Origin: Udeniomyces pyricola
Taxonomy: Eukaryota > Basidiomycota > Tremellomycetes > Cystofilobasidiales > Mrakiaceae
Reading direction: 5' to 3'
NCBI GenBank assembly: GCA_039545295.1
Contig: BCIK01000014.1
Span: forward strand, 414,976-478,975
Length of the DNA stretch: 64,000 bases
Positions 58,925 through 64,000 of this stretch are shown piece by piece (position 1 is the first letter of the stretch; every line of letters begins with the position of its first letter). The notes under the pieces are model-generated. The model was not told the origin of the DNA. It searched no databases and saw nothing but the letters and a program-made list of their open reading frames with translations. The position numbers were made by a program, and so were the translations under genes.

Positions 58925-60944
58925 TTAAGCGTCGGTGGTGGTGGTGCCCTCAGTGGTGGGCTCAGCAGCAGCAGCGGCGAGGTTGGTCTCCTTCTCCTCA
59001 GACTTGGCCTCAGGATCCTGCTGCGAGTTGAGAGCAACCTTGACAGCGATCGCTCGAGACTCGATCTCGGTTCCGTCGAGAGCAAGAGCCTTCTTCTGCT
59101 CCTCCTCGTCGACACAATCGACGAAGCCGAAACCCTTAGATCGCTTGATGCCGAACTTCCTCTTGACGATTCGAGCGGTCGAGATCTTGACGCCACCGTC
59201 AGTGAAGATCTTGTTGAGGCCCTCTATGGTTGGCAAGTCAGAGACGATTACAAGGGAAAAGGGCGAAGAAAAAAAAAACACAAGTGATCAGTCATGCTGC
59301 CCGAAAACAAACAAGAGCAGAACAGTCACATCTAGGCCAGGTAAAGAGAGCAACCTACCATCCTGAAGGGAAAAGGGAAGGTTGGCAACGAAAAGAAGGG
59401 TCTTGGAGGGCTCGCCAGTAGGAGGGGGCCTGGGGGCTCGAGGAGCTCGGGGAGCCCGGGGAGCAGGAGGGGTAGCTTCTCCGGTCTCGTCGTCGATTCG
59501 GGGGGCAGCCTTAGGCTTTCGAGCTCGGGGAGCCCGAGCGGCGGGGGCAGGAGCCTCCTCACCCTCGGCAGTGGGCTCGGCGGGAGGGATGGGGTTGCCG
59601 TCGGCGTCCTTCTTGGGTCCACGTCGGCGAGGGGGTCGCTACAGGGCAGGACAGGCAGGACATAGGAGGCAGCGAACAGCGCATTGATGTCAGCGGTCTT
59701 GCATGTCGCGAAAGTTGTCAATGACGGGCAAGACAGATATACCAAGACGTACAGTTCGCTTGGGCTTAGCCTCGACCTCGCCATCGGCAGGAGCCTCGCC
59801 GTTCTGGGCGGTCTCCTCCTCACCGTCGACGGCGTCCTCAGCTCGGGGAGCTCGAGGAGCCTTCTTGGCCCGGGGCTTCCTCTCCTTGGGCTGAGGAGGC
59901 TTAGCAAGCTCGACGACGAGCGCTCGGCCGTTGACATCTGCAAGAAGATCGAAAAGTGCGAGCGAGAAGACAGTGCAGAGTCGCAAGGAAGGCGCCGTGT
60001 AAAGTCGTCAGTACCGCATACACTCATCTCTTACCTAAACTCGGCATCTCAATAGACCATGGATAGTTATCAGAAGATAAGAACGGACCAGTTCCGTTGA
60101 GCTCGCTGACAGCCTTGTCGGCGTCAGCCTGGTTCTTGTACGCAATGAAACCGTAGCCGGAAGAGCGGGTGCCTCGGAAGACAATCTGGATCGAAAGACT
60201 AAGTACAGACAATTACGCGGCATCGGTGAAAGGGAGGATATGATGACCAAGTAAAAGAGTCAGCAACAGCAATAGTGACAACGAGTAGCATCTGAGCTCA
60301 TGGCAAGTAGGGTGAATGAGAGACCAGTCAAGGCGAAGCAGGGCAAAGACAGCCAGGGCGAGAGAGATATGTAAAGGAAGAGAGGCAAGGCGAGCGATCG
60401 ATTGGTAGAGCCAAAAGGCGGGGAAGCGAGAGGGGCCGGGAGCGGGGGAAGGAGAGCGAAAAGATGACATACATGTCGCCACCGAGAGGCTCGAACAAAG
60501 CCTTGAGGTCTTCATCGGTGGACTTGTAGCTGAGGTTACCAGCAAAGACCTGTACGTGATCAAGGTCAAAGAGGGAGCGATGCCAATCAAGTCAAGACGT
60601 CAGCACCAGGTTGGAAACAAGAGATGGGCTCGATGTCTTATGTATCGGCCGTGCGCCCAGCCCTAGCCTGGCTGCTCAAGCATGACCGGACTGGCGACAA
60701 GGATGCCAGCCAAGCACGGAGCACGGATAGTCAAGAAAGGATAGCACAGCAGGACAGAGGCAGTTGAGAGCACAGATGGGAGATGGGACGGGAGTCGTCA
60801 AGGAGCGAGGAAGAAGAACAAAGAGCGAAGAGAAGAGAGCGACCGCACCTTCACGCCCTCTTCCTTGGGGGGAGCAGCATCCACTTGGGTGGAAGCGTCG
60901 GCAGCGTCGGTGACAGGGGTAGCGGCTTGTTCTTCGGCGGACAT
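58925..60944 (-). CDS. two-RRM RNA-binding protein (Sbp1-like layout)
   Basis: The start ATG at 60944 gives MSAEEQAATPVTDAADASTQ. RRM1 is VFAGNLSYKSTDEDLKALFE (RNP2) and RSSGYGFIAYKNQADADKAV (RNP1 as SGYGFIAY), closing with NGRALVVELAKPP. A linker of about 130 residues is rich in Lys/Pro/Arg/Ala with PRAPRAPRAP blocks. RRM2 has TLLFVANLPFSLQDEGLNKI and KRSKGFGFVDCVDEEEQKKA, then IAVKVALNSQQDP and an acidic/Thr tail, with the stop at 58925-58927. Two RRMs around a basic linker resemble yeast Sbp1, a translation repressor that binds eIF4G, but there the linker is RGG-rich, so this is a layout match only. Introns 1 and 2 are about 290-300 nt, longer than usual here. Confidence 0.82.
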
Positions 60945-61523
60945 GGTGTAGGAAGTTTGAGGGGTCTGGTGGTCTTTTGGGGACAGGTTTCGAATGGGGA
61001 AGGGGGGAACTTGGGGGTCTGTTTTGTGTGTATCGAAGTGCTGGTGGTTCTGGCTGAACAGGAGAGGGCGGTCGCTGCTTCGCCCAGATGCGCCAGATGA
61101 ACGATCCCATCCGACGATGGGCTTTTTGCAATCCATGAGCCATGATCGATGATCTAGCGCTTCCCACCCCGATGGATACGATAATGATTGTACAGTATAC
61201 GACGTAACATGTACACCCCACGTACGGTCGGGTTGTTCGACACCGAGTTAAAAAAAAAAAAACAAGGTCAGCATACTCGGACATCGAGGTGCATTATTGG
61301 CTCATGAACATAACATACTATCAGGATGGCATCGATGATCTCCACAGTGTCCAGTGCGTCGTTTGGCTGTTGAGCGCGTTGCGCGCTGGGCTCCTGCACG
61401 TGCTCGCGTGTTCGCTCAGCTCCGCGTCAATTGTCGCGCTGCACCACCACCGGCAACCTCTGATTACGCGTCGCCTGATCTAACCTGCGCCAAGTCAACT
61501 CTGACTGACCGACATTGACACGT
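60945..61523. promoter_or_regulatory. divergent promoter region, RRM gene and ALKBH1-like gene
   Basis: A 579-base region. A run of 12 A lies at about 61250-61261, and GC-rich GCGCGTTGCGCGC-type DNA at 61371-61390. No TATA box stands out. Confidence 0.4.
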
Positions 61524-63975
61524 ATGACTCCAACAACGCACGCTCCCTCGACTGCACCGAATCCGTACACCGCGTTTCGAAGCGTCGAAAAAGCGTTCAA
61601 GATTAGGCGGGATCCGGCTCATCCCAAGCGCAAGTTTCGACCAAGCCTCTCCAGCGCCTTTGATACGCGGTCGCTACTGGGAGAAGAACCAGCTGCAGAG
61701 CTCAAGAGTGCGGGATGGTCCACATGTCAAGCTCAACTCGATACGTTTCTTGCCGGCAAGAAAGATGGAGGCGTCCAGGCATTTGGCGTGAGGTCGATAC
61801 CAGGTACGTGAGGCATAGACAACTCGAAATTCGCTTTGTGCCGTCGTTTTCTCGTAAGAAACACGCAGTCCAGTCAAACTAGATTCATCTGATTATACAT
61901 CCCTCGCTCCCTTGATCATTTTTTTTTTTACAGGGCTGGTGATCCTTCCGTCATACTTTTCCCCATCCGCTCAACGGCAACTAGTCCAAGATGCCCTGTC
62001 CACCCACACCCGACCTCCGAACCGGACCAATCTGGATGCCCATTTTGTCCTGCCTCAACCATCACTTTGGTCAGCCCACACGTCATCCTTGAATTCTACC
62101 AGAATCCCAGAGCCGACAGTACCAACGCGTGCAAGTCTTATCGCGGAGGGTGGAGAGCAGCAACGATATGCGCAGGAACAGATCGGTCGGACGCTTATAG
62201 ATAATGCTCCAGGCGAAGCCCTCACGATGGAGGAGCTCAAAACACGCGAGATTCTTCCCATTCAACCAAGTAAGAGGGTCAAGGAAAAACTCGTGAGCGA
62301 GTTGCTGAGAGAATTGAGGTGGACTAACATTGGTATGTCCAGAGTCGGTCGACCGAACGTTTTGCTTTTTCCTTGAATTGTTCTCAACCGATAGATGTAA
62401 AGTTTTAGCGGACTGACTCGTCGGGCCATAACGACCTCGATCTGCTTTTTCTAGGTCTATTTTATGACGTGAGTGGCAGTATATATCCGTGAAATTCCCT
62501 TGCTCGATAGCCATTCGCGTCTCATGACTAACCGACTTTGGCAGTGGACGAGCAAGAGCTATGACTTTACTACGCCCATTGCCTTTCCAAAGGACATTTC
62601 GTCTATCGCCAAGGACGTCACAAGAAGTATTGACTGGGCTAAAGTTTACGCCTCAACGTCTTCGGCTTCGGCCTCCCCGGTGGGCGAGCCAGACGAAGCG
62701 GTCGCGTGGGAGCGTTGGGATGACTATGGTGCGTATATGTTCGTCAGTTACAACTTCGTTTGTGGTGAGCATGGCACTGCCAGTCGTCTCATTGCCAAAA
62801 GATGGTCCCATCTACCTGGTTTTTCCAGAGCCCGACGCGGGCATCATCAATTTCTACCAGTATGTGTCCCTTTCATCTCGAACGCTTGGCACCTTTGATA
62901 GTTAATTTTTGGGGACAGTTGGCGTCGCGACGCTGATTGCCTGGCGAACGCTGAACCATCGAGCCTGAATTTTTTGGATGATTCGACAGACCCGATGATA
63001 CTCTGATGGGACACGTCGATCGGTCCGAATTGGACCCTCACAGACCTTTGGTATCAATTTCGTACGTCTCGCAAGATTAGCTCACAGCGACGAGCCGGTC
63101 CCCTCCTACTGCCCTAATTTTCTCTCTGGCTCACCTGACGAGCGAACTCCCTTTGCATGGTCCTGTGTCATTCAATCTGCGACACCATCCATTCATTGTA
63201 GACTCGGGCTCTCAGGTAAGTCACATCATGCAGCTCGATTTATGAAAAAACAAAGGGGAGTCTAAGCTGTAGTCATCGCGCCTGACATCAATCGCCGCGC
63301 ACTCCACGGCTACCTTCTGTCTTTCGCCCATTGTCTATGATTCCATCCATACGAACTGGTCATCCCTTCCACAGCCGTGTTTCTCCTTGGCGGACCAACC
63401 AGAGATACCGAGCCCACTCCGATTCTGCTTCAATCGGGTGATGTCGTCGTCCTGAGTGGCCCAGTACGAAGAGCATATCACGGTCCGTCCAAATGACATG
63501 AGTGAACATTCGCGGCCGAGACCGAGCGGATCGCTTGTCTCAGTTGGACCTTCGATTTTTCCGCTTGCTGACGACTTCGCTGGTCTTCCTCTGTTCGCGC
63601 ATCCATACTTACAGGTATCCCTCGAGTTTTGGAAGGAACACTCCCGTCATACCTGCGCTCCAAAGAGATTGACGAAAGCGACAGCGAACGGCCGAAAGAA
63701 GACGATTGGGAACCATGCGAGCGCTTTCTCGAGTCCTGCCGGTAAGCAAAACCTCCGAGAGCACGTTGTGTTCGTTTGTTCCCTTCGATTGCGAACCTGA
63801 GCTGAACCAAGACTGCGGTTTTTTTTTGTCCTCATCGGACTGTTCTTTCTGTTCTTACTTTGTTCCCACCACATGCGACTGATTTCTCGTTGCGAACTCA
63901 CCTCCACATTTCAGGATCAACATCAACGCGAGGCAGGTGTTCCCGCCAGGATGGGAAGCAGACACAGGAGAATAA
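61524..63975 (+). CDS. ALKBH1: ALKBH1-like Fe(II)/2-oxoglutarate dioxygenase
   Basis: AlkB-family nucleic-acid dioxygenase; animal ALKBH1 acts on tRNA (1-methyladenosine, 5-methylcytosine) and other substrates. The start ATG at 61524 gives MTPTTHAPSTAPNPYTAFRS. The N-terminal domain has FGVRSIPGLVILPSYFSPSA. The core has LRWTNIGLFYDWTSKSYDF, NFYQPDDTLMGHVDRSELDP (HxD iron ligands), RPLVSISLGLSAVFLLGG, VVVLSGPVRRAYHGIPRVLE (distal His) and CRININARQVFPPGWE (2-oxoglutarate Arg). All three iron ligands and the RxxxxxR motif are present, so it should be active. The stop is at 63973-63975. It is divergent from the two-RRM gene. Confidence 0.93.
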
Positions 63976-64000
63976 TTGGATAGCTGATAGTAAGATTGGG

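Overview
The window is ordinary nuclear chromosome from an intron-rich fungus, most likely a basidiomycete. The evidence is many short GT-AG introns (mostly about 50-150 nt) in nearly every gene, compact spacing, a fungal bZIP/DUF3425 factor, SSU1/Mae1-type TDT transporters, a fungal-type Sup35/eRF3, a cytochrome b5-fused sphingolipid desaturase and an IRS4/Tax4-like EH protein. A Tremellomycete-like yeast is my guess; the class is not proven. I saw no tRNA, rRNA, CRISPR, transposon or viral element. All gene models were spliced by eye from protein homology known to me, not from transcripts.

Layout, left to right: a partial unknown gene (minus, perhaps METTL25-like); an SSU1-like sulfite exporter, a bZIP factor and a large IQGAP cytokinesis scaffold (all plus); cysteinyl-tRNA synthetase, a triose-phosphate-transporter-family protein and the acetolactate synthase regulatory subunit ILV6 (all minus); glutamyl-tRNA synthetase (plus); malic enzyme (minus), divergent from a Mae1-like dicarboxylate permease (plus) with a possible 92-residue spliced ORF between them; an FMN-dependent lactate-oxidase-type enzyme and a delta-8 sphingolipid desaturase (plus); an IRS4-like EH-domain protein (minus); a longin R-SNARE and quinolinate phosphoribosyltransferase (plus), the latter losing its last exon in a 915-base assembly gap; an uncertain plus-strand ORF; MRE11, eRF3/SUP35 and a two-RRM protein (minus); and an ALKBH1-like dioxygenase (plus).

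Most genes are unrelated housekeeping genes. The clearest functional neighbourhood is 29.2-38.1 kb: malic enzyme and a malate-type permease share one intergenic region, followed by a lactate-oxidase-type enzyme, which suggests linked organic-acid metabolism. Other points of interest are a GluRS whose last exon encodes two peptides resembling the LysRS-binding N-terminus of animal AIMP2; a PAM2-like motif in front of a prion-like Q/G/Y domain in eRF3; several very small exons (13, 15 and 17 nt); a two-start CysRS that may serve both mitochondria and cytosol; and long homopolymers confined to introns and untranslated DNA, one a run of twenty A directly abutting a 3' splice site. I found no clearly new multi-gene system.
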